This document shows positions 1 through 6,553 of a stretch of 26,841 bases of DNA, piece by piece. The notes under the pieces were generated by a model. The model made no database searches and had not been told where the DNA came from. It saw only the letters and a program-made list of their open reading frames with translations. The translations under genes were made by a program, and so were the position numbers. The stretch's first letter is position 1. The number at the start of each line of letters is the position of its first letter. This DNA comes from an uncultured Clostridia bacterium (lineage in GTDB: Bacteria; Bacillota; Clostridia; Christensenellales; UBA1242), in assembly GCA_934746185.1 (NCBI GenBank), contig CAKVEY010000004.1:1-26841 (forward strand), in the 5' to 3' direction.

Positions 1-317
1 GTTTTGTAGTTAGTTAAAGTACCACCAAGCCAACGAGAGTTGATATAGTACATACCACATCTTTCTGCTTCTTCTTTAACAGCGTCTTGTGCTTGTTTTT
101 TTGTACCAACAAATAAAACAGTTTTGCCTTCTTTAACGCTTTCTTTAACGAAGTCGTAAGCTTTGTCGATTAATTCTAAAGTTTGCTCTAAGTCAATAAT
201 ATGAATATCTTTTCGAGCAGAATAGATATACTTATCCATTTTTGGATTCCATTTTCTAGTTTGGTGACCGAATTGTACACCAGCTTCTAGTAATTGTGTT
301 CTTGTAATAACACCCAT
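1..317 (-). CDS. rpsB: 30S ribosomal protein S2, 5' part (runs off left edge)
   Basis: Ribosomal protein S2 of the small subunit. The 105 visible N-terminal residues read MGVITRTQLLEAGVQFGHQT and continue with RKWNPKM, YIYSARKDIHIIDLEQT, FVGTKKQAQ and RWLGGTLTNY, all S2 hallmarks. The ATG at 315-317 is chosen because AAAAGGAG lies just upstream and the family starts here. About 140-150 C-terminal residues would lie outside the window. The gene has its own promoter and a leader of roughly 115 bases, separated from the upstream DUF1292 gene by a terminator. tsf would be expected next, beyond the edge. Identification is certain; only the 3' end is unseen. Confidence 0.97.
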   Translation of the reverse strand, partial: MGVITRTQLLEAGVQFGHQTRKWNPKMDKYIYSARKDIHIIDLEQTLELIDKAYDFVKESVKEGKTVLFVGTKKQAQDAVKEEAERCGMYYINSRWLGGTLTNYK

Positions 318-341
318 CTTTTTAAATCTCCTTTTAAATTT

Positions 342-379
342 GTTTTTAGTCTTCCCCAAAATTTTAAAACTCTAAAAAC
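342..379 (-). promoter_or_regulatory. Hairpin in rpsB leader, possible autoregulatory element
   Basis: In the transcribed leader of rpsB, GTTTTTAG (379-372) can pair perfectly with CTAAAAAC (349-342). This gives an 8-bp stem around a 22-base loop containing GGGGAAGA. It lies between the promoter and the ribosome site. rpsB leaders are autoregulated by S2 in several bacteria, so a regulatory role is plausible, but the pairing is A+U-rich and I see no match to a named motif. Confidence 0.35.
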
Positions 380-438
380 CACCAGTTTATTGGCAACAAT
401 TTTTAAATTTATTTTGAGTGTAAATTTTGACCAAGAAA

Positions 439-467
439 ATATTATCATAAATAAAAAAAAATTGCAA
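439..467 (-). promoter_or_regulatory. rpsB promoter (sigma-A type, extended -10)
   Basis: On the minus strand: -35 TTGCAA at 467-462, 17-base spacer, -10 TAATAT at 444-439 preceded by TGA (extended -10). Transcription would start near 432, giving a leader of about 115 bases. The -35 box is the 3' arm of the upstream gene's terminator hairpin, so terminator and promoter share bases. Confidence 0.7.
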
Positions 468-481
468 CAATAATTTGCAAC
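453..481 (-). terminator. Rho-independent terminator after the DUF1292 gene
   Basis: Minus-strand TTGCAA (480-475), a 7-base loop, TTGCAA (467-462; the hexamer is its own complement), then nine T (461-453). The stem is short, but A-run and T-run can extend it. It lies 20 bases past the DUF1292 stop. Confidence 0.6.
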
Positions 482-499
482 TTTTTTAACTTTTTAACA

Positions 500-802
500 T
501 TATTCTTCAAATAACTTATCGTATTCGGCAAAAACAACATCAATAATATCGTCATCTTCAACAACAGTTAATAATTCTTCGCCCTCGTCAGTTTCTTCTA
601 GCAAAAATACTAACGCTTCATCTTCGCCCATACCTTTCATAGGTTTTACTGGTTTTAAAATAGCATAAACTTGTTCTTTAACAGGAATTATTGCACATTG
701 TTCAAATTCAACAGCTTTTTCATCTTCATCATATAAAACAATATTGCTATCGTCTTTTTCATCAAATAATTTTTCAAATACAGTTTTTTCTTCTTTTTCC
801 AT
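500..802 (-). CDS. DUF1292 family protein (YrzB-like)
   Basis: A 100-residue, very acidic protein of the DUF1292 family; biochemical role unknown. The sequence shows the family's pattern: an N-terminal charged region, a short beta-rich core (NIVLYDEDEKAVEFEQCAII, then EQVYAILKP), an acidic loop (GMGEDEALVFLLEE) and a C-terminal segment ending in EYDKLFEE. AAAGGAG precedes the ATG. It follows ruvX with a 12-base gap, so its ribosome site sits against the ruvX stop. The alaS-DUF965-ruvX-DUF1292 order is common in Firmicutes, and this is the distal pair of it. No signal peptide or membrane segment. Family assignment is firm, function is not known. Confidence 0.85.
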   Translation of the reverse strand: MEKEEKTVFEKLFDEKDDSNIVLYDEDEKAVEFEQCAIIPVKEQVYAILKPVKPMKGMGEDEALVFLLEETDEGEELLTVVEDDDIIDVVFAEYDKLFEE

Positions 803-814
803 AAAAATCTCCTT

Positions 815-1219
815 TTATCTATCTAAATAAGATTGTAATATTATGCTAGCAGAAACTTGGTCCAACAAAAGTTTTCGTTTTTTCCAATCTTTAATGGTTA
901 GTTTTAATTGTTCTTCGGCTTCTATTGACGATAACCTTTCGTCAACAAAAACGATTTTTACACCAGTTAAAGTTTTTAATCTTTCGGCAAAATCTTTTGT
1001 ACAATTTACAATCTCTCCACTATTCCCACTCATCTCTAAGGGAAGCCCAAACACAACGGTTTCAACCTTATTTTCGTTTATTATTTTTTTAATAAAGTTT
1101 AAGTCTTCGTCCATTGTAGTTCGATAAAGAGTTGTATAAGGACTTGCCAAAAAGCCCATAATATCACTAAGGGCAATTCCTATTCTCTTTAAGCCAAAAT
1201 CTATACCCATAATTTTCAT
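815..1219 (-). CDS. ruvX: Holliday junction resolvase-like / pre-16S rRNA nuclease (YqgF)
   Basis: RNase H-fold nuclease of the YqgF/RuvX family, which in E. coli matures the 5' end of 16S rRNA and was earlier proposed as a Holliday junction resolvase. Visible motifs are MGIDFGLKRIGIALSD near residues 4-19 with the first catalytic Asp, VVFGLPLEMSGNSG near 56-69, and FVDERLSS near 91-98. At 134 residues it has the normal family length. The ATG is preceded by AGAGG. It lies upstream of the DUF1292 gene in one transcription unit. The 139 bases to the divergent small gene at 1359 should hold promoters for both; none is clear enough to mark. Confidence 0.93.
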   Translation of the reverse strand: MKIMGIDFGLKRIGIALSDIMGFLASPYTTLYRTTMDEDLNFIKKIINENKVETVVFGLPLEMSGNSGEIVNCTKDFAERLKTLTGVKIVFVDERLSSIEAEEQLKLTIKDWKKRKLLLDQVSASIILQSYLDR

Positions 1220-1358
1220 AGAAACAACCTCTTTATTTTATTTTAACAAATTTTTCCTATTTTAACAACAAAATTTAATAATAAAAAAAATAAATGACAA
1301 AATTTACCTAAATAATATTGATAGATTTTACAAATAATATTATTAGGAGGAATTTATT

Positions 1359-1496
1359 ATGAAAGAAAGTTTTACATTTGGTTTAGCAATGGGTTTACTT
1401 GTTGGTGCAATTTTAGTACATACTAGCCCAAAAGCGCAAGAAATAATGGATAAAGGTGAAAAGTGCCTAGAACAATTAAAAAATAACGTAAAATAA
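1359..1496 (+). CDS. Small single-helix membrane protein, 45 residues
   Basis: A very short but convincing gene: TTAGGAGG lies 8 bases before the ATG and the frame ends in TAA just before a clear terminator region. The protein starts MKESFTFGLAMGLLVGAILV, a glycine-rich hydrophobic stretch of about 15 residues, followed by a charged amphipathic tail (SPKAQEIMDKGEKCLEQLKN). The shape recalls YtxH-like small membrane proteins, but it is too short for a firm family call. It is divergent from ruvX and isolated from other plus-strand genes. Function unknown. Confidence 0.72.
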   Translation: MKESFTFGLAMGLLVGAILVHTSPKAQEIMDKGEKCLEQLKNNVK

Positions 1497-1616
1497 TTGT
1501 TAGTTAAGGTTAAAAATCGACCTATAACATTATATATGTTTTAGATTAATAAGTGAAATTATAGAAAATTAATTATTAATCAATAATCATATAATTATTT
1601 ATACAAATTAAAAAAT

Positions 1617-1646
1617 AAAAAATGTGCATAATAGCACATTTTTTTT
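1617..1646. terminator. Bidirectional terminator between the small gene and the VWA gene
   Basis: Perfect 7-bp stem AATGTGC (1621-1627) / GCACATT (1634-1640) with loop ATAATA, flanked by an A-run to the left and a T-run to the right, so it can work on both strands. The TAA of the minus-strand VWA gene (1647-1645) sits on its right edge. The 120 bases between 1497 and 1616 hold nothing else I can identify. Confidence 0.85.
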
Positions 1647-2895
1647 AAAAAGTTAATTCATTTTCAAAATTTTGTTTAGTTTTATCTTTGTTTGCGCTTT
1701 CGTTTTCAAAATAACTTTTAGGAACATAAATAACTTTGCCATAATCTGGTTTAAAATTTTCATTTAAAAACGAAATCCAAACTATATCTCTACGCTTATT
1801 TACTATCTCAGTACTGCATCTTATATCGCCATCTGTAAAACATATTTTGTTTACATCTGTTCGTTTAGAAAAAGCTTTACTTGCACAATCAAAGTTTGTT
1901 CCACCACCACAAGACAAAACTAAATTATCAATATCACTTTCCTTTCTAATTTCTTTAAAACCATAAAATTCATCGGCAAAAGTACCAATTTTAATTTTAG
2001 AGTTTTTTAAAATAAGTTTTACTTGTTTTAAAAATAATTTTAATAACTCTTCACTTACAGAGCCACTTACATCTAATATAACTTCGGTTTCAGTTTGCTC
2101 ATCTCTATCTATATCTTCAATTCTTGCAACATAGCCACTATTTTTGGTAGAAAATTTATGTCCCCATTGTTCGTCTTCATAATCTAATGCTTTAAGCAGA
2201 AGTTTTTTCCAGTTTGTAACTGGTTTTGCTTTTCCAACATTACCAAAATTCGTTAATTTACTATTCCCTTTACGAGCATTATTTAGTCTATCCATTATGT
2301 CTTCGGCTTTTTTAATTATTTCTTTTTCATTTTTTTCAAAAATTTCTTTTTCGCTTATATTTTTCTTTTCCTTTTCTTCTTGCTCGTTTTCGTTGTCTTC
2401 TACTGTTTTATCCCACATAGAGTGTGAATTAAAGTCGTCATCAGCAATTCCATCACCACTATTAGAACTACCTTGTTTTTCTTCGTTTTTCTTTTTGTCT
2501 TCTAACAGTTTTTTATATAGTTCTTCGGCATCATAATTTAAAGCGTCCTGCATATTTACTCCACCTTCAATGATAGGTAAACCATCGTGAACTAAATGTT
2601 GATTAATAATTGCGTCAGTAGCAATATTCCAAAGTTTTTTGTCCTTATCTTTACTTCTTAATATATGATTTAAAGCAATATGGCAAACTTCGTGAGAGAA
2701 AACAAAAACTTGTTTGTCTTCGTCTAATGTTTTCATAAAATCTGGGTTAAAATAAATATTTTTACCATCAGTTCCAGCTGTTTGAATTTGGTCGCTTATT
2801 TTGTAATTTACCGTGTTAATAATAGAACCAAAAACAGGATACTTTCTAAGCATTCGTTTTTTTATTCTATTTACATCAAACTCAAATTCTGTCAT
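1645..2895 (-). CDS. DUF2201-type putative metallopeptidase with C-terminal VWA domain
   Basis: A 416-residue cytoplasmic protein with two parts. Residues about 5-130 form a zincin-like domain with HEVCH at 68-72 (HExxH), the DUF2201 N-terminal type. A charged, low-complexity linker of Lys/Glu/Asp/Asn follows (about 131-215). Residues about 255-400 are a VWA-like domain with an intact metal-ion site: DVSGS (275-279), Thr in GGGTNFD (333) and Asp in TDGD (355). Such proteins are typically encoded beside a MoxR AAA ATPase, which remodels the VWA partner, and here that ATPase lies 7 bases upstream. TAGGAG precedes the ATG and uses the TAG stop of the ATPase gene. Substrate unknown. Peptidase activity is inferred from the motif only. 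Confidence 0.85.
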   Translation of the reverse strand: MTEFEFDVNRIKKRMLRKYPVFGSIINTVNYKISDQIQTAGTDGKNIYFNPDFMKTLDEDKQVFVFSHEVCHIALNHILRSKDKDKKLWNIATDAIINQHLVHDGLPIIEGGVNMQDALNYDAEELYKKLLEDKKKNEEKQGSSNSGDGIADDDFNSHSMWDKTVEDNENEQEEKEKKNISEKEIFEKNEKEIIKKAEDIMDRLNNARKGNSKLTNFGNVGKAKPVTNWKKLLLKALDYEDEQWGHKFSTKNSGYVARIEDIDRDEQTETEVILDVSGSVSEELLKLFLKQVKLILKNSKIKIGTFADEFYGFKEIRKESDIDNLVLSCGGGTNFDCASKAFSKRTDVNKICFTDGDIRCSTEIVNKRRDIVWISFLNENFKPDYGKVIYVPKSYFENESANKDKTKQNFENELTF

Positions 2896-2902
2896 ACTAC
2901 TC

Positions 2903-5494
2903 CTACTTATTAAATATATCGCTTAATCCTTTATATTTTTCATTATTTTGACCATCAATATTAAAGGTATTATTTGTTTTGATTGCATTATTAAAATCAA
3001 TTTCGTCATAATCGTATATTTTATTATAGTTAGATTTTGCAATAGCGTCCATATAATAATTGCCATCTTTATCAACACATAATGCAGTTGCATTTTGGTT
3101 AATATATTTCTTGCTAGTTTCATAATATTTTAAAATATCTTTTGCAGTTTTATTAGACCAAACTTTTTTATTGGTTAATTTACTATAAGTATAATTTTCG
3201 ATTAAATTTTTTAGTTGTTTTTCATTTGTAATTTTAATAGTAACTTTATCTAAACTTAAATAATCATTAAAGTTTATTATATGGTTATTATTTTCTGCTT
3301 CTAAGTTATTTTTAAATTTATAAAACTTATTGTCAATTTCACATTCACTAATAATTTGTGCTCTTTCAGGGTCGTTTCTAATCCACATAGTGTCAAAAGT
3401 AGCCAATATCTCTTTTCCAAAAAATTGTGATATAAATCCCCTAACTTTTGGTAGTTCTTCTTCTTTTGCTACTGTTAAACTCATAATGTTAGATAATTTG
3501 CTTGATATGTCTAAATTGACAAAATCATTAGATTTATAATTGTTTGATAAAATGTCTTTTACAGTTATTTTACAAGTTTTAACAAAATCAACAAAATCGG
3601 CAGTTATGTCTTCACCAAGAGCTGGTAATAAAGCATTAGGATTATTTGTTGCATATAAAACATTGCTTGCTATCTCCCATTTTCTTGGGTCTGTTACAAT
3701 TTCAGGGTTTTCTTCGTCTAAGTCTTGATTTAAAACACTTTCATTTCTTGTCATTAAAAACGCTAAAATTGCTGGGTGAATTTTTGCTCGATTTTGTTTG
3801 TCTGTTGGTTTAATTTGTGCAACCTTTGTTTTAACGCCCATTGCCCAATCTAACCAATTTTCTTTATTTACTTCAAAGTAAATGTGGCAAAATCTTCTAA
3901 ATAGTGCATTTGTTAAAGGATATGCTGCTAAGTTATCGGCGTTTTCGTTGCCTGCTGCAACTACAACTGCATTTTCAGGTAGTGGCCATAACCCATCTTT
4001 TCCTGCTCTATCTAAAACTATTGAATAAACTAAACTTTGTACTGTTGGTTTAACATTTGTTAATTCATCAATAAATAAAACGTGTTTTTTGTTAGGTTCA
4101 TCACTACATTTTTTAACAAGTTGTGTGTACCATAATGGTGGAATGTACTCACCAGTTTCTCTATCTAGTGTTCCGTCAATTTCTTCTGGGTTCATTTGTG
4201 GACGAAGAGTTATTCTTGTAGCTGTTGGGTCTATTTGTTTAACTCTTGCACTTTTACCAACACCACTTGTTCCGTGTAAAAACACTGATGTATTCGATTG
4301 AATGTATAAATTCAATAAATCATCATTTGTTAATTCAGTTAAATCAAAATTGTATGCGTTTGTTGTGTTTTTATCCATATTTTTTTCTCCATTTTTTGCA
4401 ATATTTTTAATATTTATATTATTATCTTCGTTTCTATCTATTTTTGCTATATCTATATTTAATGCCTGAGTTAAAAAGTTGCAACCCATATAAGAAAAGT
4501 TTCCACCATTTGGCGCTGTGTAGGCAACATTTCCGTTTGTTGTTATTGTATTAACAGAAATTCCGTTTAAATAACCCCTTATTGTGCTATTTTGCCATAG
4601 TGCCAGATTTTTAGGAGTAGGAGCAAAATTGCTAAAACATTGAGAATAAAACGGCATTGGAAAAAGTGTATCTTCGCTAATTAATAACATTTCTTTTTCT
4701 TTACCACTACCTTTAACATTAATTGTTTTAGGTAAATTATTCCAGTTAATAATGCACCACGAAATAGGTTCAACCTTTACATAATAAATAGCATTATTTT
4801 CAATTTTTTTACCATTAGATAGTTTAAGGCTATTTCCCCAAGGATTTCCTTTAATTATTGCATATCTTTCTCCGTTAAATTCTTTAACTTTACTATTAAT
4901 AAAAGCCCCTGTAAAATCTATATTACTAAAATATACTTTATTTAATTCTTTACCTTGTTTATCAATTTTACTAATAAGTTTTTTATCGCTTACAACAGTT
5001 TTAGGAAATTCTCCAAAAGTTATTGTATGATAATTCGTTTCTCCAACATTTTTTTCATTAATTTTAAAAAATTTAGAATTTGGATAAGTTTGTATCGCAC
5101 CAAAAACTGAATTTGTATCTAAATATAAAGATGGTCTTACTCCAATATAATTTAGATAAACTTTATTTGAATTAAAATAAGTAAAATTAAAAGTTTCAAC
5201 CAAATCTTGCTCTAAATTAGGGTTAAGAACACTAGAATGAGTGTTACTTGATTTAGTTCGCAAATAAAATGAAGTATAATTTTCTTGACCTACATTAATT
5301 CCAGATAAAATAGCATAATCGGTGGCTTTTGAACAAATAGGAAAAAGTTGATTATCCATATTTGCATAATTTTGATATTCACTTTTAGATAAAAGAAAAA
5401 CTTTATCTTTTGTGTTAAACACAGCCTTACCTGTGCTACTTGTTGGACTTGAATTTGTTAAAGTTGTTTTAACAATAAAATCAAATAATTTCAT
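2903..5494 (-). CDS. MoxR-type AAA ATPase with N-terminal DUF6273-like domain
   Basis: An 863-residue fusion. Residues about 373-860 are a MoxR/AAA_5 ATPase: Walker A GTSGVGKSA (408-416), Walker B HVLFIDEL (471-478), sensor-1 region AAGNEN (513-518) and an Arg pair in FRRF (533-534). The first 350 residues look like DUF6273, but with the halves swapped: the domain's C-terminal half (KVFLLSKSEY, DYAILSG, GVRPSLYL) comes before its N-terminal half (ITFGEFP, PISW, LLISEDTLFP, WQNSTIRGYLN). ATG at 5494 is preferred over GTG at 5497 because GGAG is 6 bases before the ATG and only 3 before the GTG. An internal ATG at 4378 has GGAG 7 bases upstream and could yield the ATPase alone. The stop is TAG, part of the next gene's TAGGAG. 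It presumably acts on the downstream VWA protein. Confidence 0.85.
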   Translation of the reverse strand: MKLFDFIVKTTLTNSSPTSSTGKAVFNTKDKVFLLSKSEYQNYANMDNQLFPICSKATDYAILSGINVGQENYTSFYLRTKSSNTHSSVLNPNLEQDLVETFNFTYFNSNKVYLNYIGVRPSLYLDTNSVFGAIQTYPNSKFFKINEKNVGETNYHTITFGEFPKTVVSDKKLISKIDKQGKELNKVYFSNIDFTGAFINSKVKEFNGERYAIIKGNPWGNSLKLSNGKKIENNAIYYVKVEPISWCIINWNNLPKTINVKGSGKEKEMLLISEDTLFPMPFYSQCFSNFAPTPKNLALWQNSTIRGYLNGISVNTITTNGNVAYTAPNGGNFSYMGCNFLTQALNIDIAKIDRNEDNNINIKNIAKNGEKNMDKNTTNAYNFDLTELTNDDLLNLYIQSNTSVFLHGTSGVGKSARVKQIDPTATRITLRPQMNPEEIDGTLDRETGEYIPPLWYTQLVKKCSDEPNKKHVLFIDELTNVKPTVQSLVYSIVLDRAGKDGLWPLPENAVVVAAGNENADNLAAYPLTNALFRRFCHIYFEVNKENWLDWAMGVKTKVAQIKPTDKQNRAKIHPAILAFLMTRNESVLNQDLDEENPEIVTDPRKWEIASNVLYATNNPNALLPALGEDITADFVDFVKTCKITVKDILSNNYKSNDFVNLDISSKLSNIMSLTVAKEEELPKVRGFISQFFGKEILATFDTMWIRNDPERAQIISECEIDNKFYKFKNNLEAENNNHIINFNDYLSLDKVTIKITNEKQLKNLIENYTYSKLTNKKVWSNKTAKDILKYYETSKKYINQNATALCVDKDGNYYMDAIAKSNYNKIYDYDEIDFNNAIKTNNTFNIDGQNNEKYKGLSDIFNK

Positions 5495-5503
5495 CACTTT
5501 CTC

Positions 5504-5881
5504 CTATTTTATAACCATACACAAACTTAAAATGTTTTGTGAAATATTTTCTAAATTTTTCGCCAAAACTATAATTTTAGTGTTCAATGGTAGTTCGATA
5601 TTTGAAATTGTTTTATATTTTAAAAGTTCATAAAATTTTTCTTGATTATATTTATCAATTTCGTCTAAATTGTTTATTACAATTATAGGATTTTCTTCTT
5701 TTTTTACATCAACAAACCATTTAGGTGCTTTTAAACCATTTTTTGTGTTTACAATTCCTAAATTTTTTGACGGAATTGACGCATTTAAAATTATTGCATT
5801 TTTAAAATCATCTAAATTTCCATTTTGTAATATAACTGGTGAAATTTTTGCATAATCTAAAACTTTTGTTTTATAATCCAT
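5504..5881 (-). CDS. Small AAA-like protein lacking the P-loop (pseudo-ATPase candidate)
   Basis: A 125-residue protein without a clear named family. Its second half follows the AAA core of the neighbouring MoxR protein: a Walker B-like segment IIVINNLDEI (about 66-75), a helix NQEKFYELLKYK, then LPLNTKIIVLAKNLE in the sensor-1 position and a final ISQNILSLCMVI strand. Where the Walker A GxxGxGKS/T should be, the sequence reads ILQNGNLDDFKNAI, with no glycine-lysine pattern. It is therefore either a regulatory pseudo-ATPase or a trimmed paralogue. It is first in the cassette, behind a consensus promoter and GGGGAG ribosome site. Its TAG stop forms the TAGGAG of the MoxR gene 9 bases on, so translation is probably coupled. 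The gene is certain; homology to AAA is my inference. Confidence 0.7.
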   Translation of the reverse strand: MDYKTKVLDYAKISPVILQNGNLDDFKNAIILNASIPSKNLGIVNTKNGLKAPKWFVDVKKEENPIIVINNLDEIDKYNQEKFYELLKYKTISNIELPLNTKIIVLAKNLENISQNILSLCMVIK

Positions 5882-5914
5882 AAACTCCCCTTTAAAATAT
5901 AATAAACTAATTTA

Positions 5915-5943
5915 ATTATAGCATTAAATATATTTATTGTCAA
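5915..5943 (-). promoter_or_regulatory. Near-perfect promoter of the MoxR/VWA cassette
   Basis: Minus strand: -35 TTGACA (5943-5938), 17-base spacer ending in TGC, -10 TATAAT (5920-5915). Both hexamers match consensus and the TGn extension is present. About 28 bases of leader follow to the SD (AAAGGGGAG) and ATG at 5881. The intergenic span 5944-6090 shows nothing else. Confidence 0.85.
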
Positions 5944-6090
5944 TAGTATAAATATTTATTTTAAACGTTAAATTAAACGACAAAATTAATAAAAAATACA
6001 ATTAATACTAAATCAAATTTTTAATAAATTTTTAGTAAATTTTGTGCATAATTATTCATAAAGCCGAATAAAAATAAACAAAAACGAAAC

Positions 6091-6121
6091 AAAAAAACTG
6101 AGTAAAAACTCAATTTTTTTT
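6091..6121. terminator. Terminator after the nifU-like gene
   Basis: TGAGT (6099-6103), loop AAAA, ACTCA (6108-6112), flanked by seven A on the left and eight T on the right. It can act on both strands; on the minus strand it ends the nifS-nifU unit 16 bases past the stop. Confidence 0.75.
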
Positions 6122-6136
6122 AAAACAATTTATAAT

Positions 6137-6553
6137 TTAATCTTTTTTATTTTGTGCTTCTAACTTTTCTCTTTCTCGTTGTTCTTTTTCTAGTTTTTTA
6201 TTGTAGTCTTTAACAAGTTCTTTTGTTATAGATAAAACAAATTCTAATATGTAAATTTTATCATAATCTATTTCACCTAAAACGCTTAAAATATCAGGAA
6301 CTTCAATTTCTGTAATTCCGTTTATATCTTCGTCAACTAAAATATCACATAAAACATCACTAGCAACAGTTGTTAAAATATTTCCAAAACATTTGAATTT
6401 AGCATTTTCAATTACGCCATCTTCAATGTTTAAATATACACGAACTAATGTGCCTGTTTTTTCATCTTTAACTTCACTAGAAATACTAGCATTTTTAATT
6501 AGTCCAACATTTTTAAGGTTTTGAAAACGATTTAAAATTTCTTTTGAATACAT
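6137..6553 (-). CDS. IscU/NifU-like Fe-S scaffold protein lacking the canonical cysteines
   Basis: A 138-residue protein homologous to the U-type Fe-S cluster scaffold. It starts MYSKEILNRFQNLKNVGLIK, matching the IscU opening (MYS..V..H..NP.NVG), and keeps the core VIENAKFKCFGNIL. The scaffold's metal ligands are not where expected: the first motif (GAPxCGD) is absent, the FKxxGCG cysteine is Asn (FKCFGN) and the HCS motif reads FVLS. Its only cysteines are C55 and C69. A charged Lys/Glu tail ends the protein. The start overlaps the nifS stop by one base (TAATG), so translation is coupled and a partnership with the desulfurase is likely. It may be an adaptor, a sulfur acceptor via C55, or a degenerate scaffold. 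Confidence 0.8.
   Translation of the reverse strand: MYSKEILNRFQNLKNVGLIKNASISSEVKDEKTGTLVRVYLNIEDGVIENAKFKCFGNILTTVASDVLCDILVDEDINGITEIEVPDILSVLGEIDYDKIYILEFVLSITKELVKDYNKKLEKEQREREKLEAQNKKD

Noticed and set aside
1220..1358. Promoters in the divergent ruvX / small-protein region
   Set aside because: Several partial matches (for example TTGTCA with TAAATT on the minus strand, ATGACA on the plus strand), but none with both boxes and spacing good enough in such A+T-rich DNA.
1497..1616. AAGGT/ACCT pairing as a small RNA
   Set aside because: A stem of four to five pairs without promoter or conservation evidence.
1645..5881. Calling the MoxR/VWA cassette a phage-defence island
   Set aside because: No nuclease, effector, recombinase or mobile element is present and the flanks are housekeeping genes; only a general association of MoxR-VWA with conflict systems supports it.
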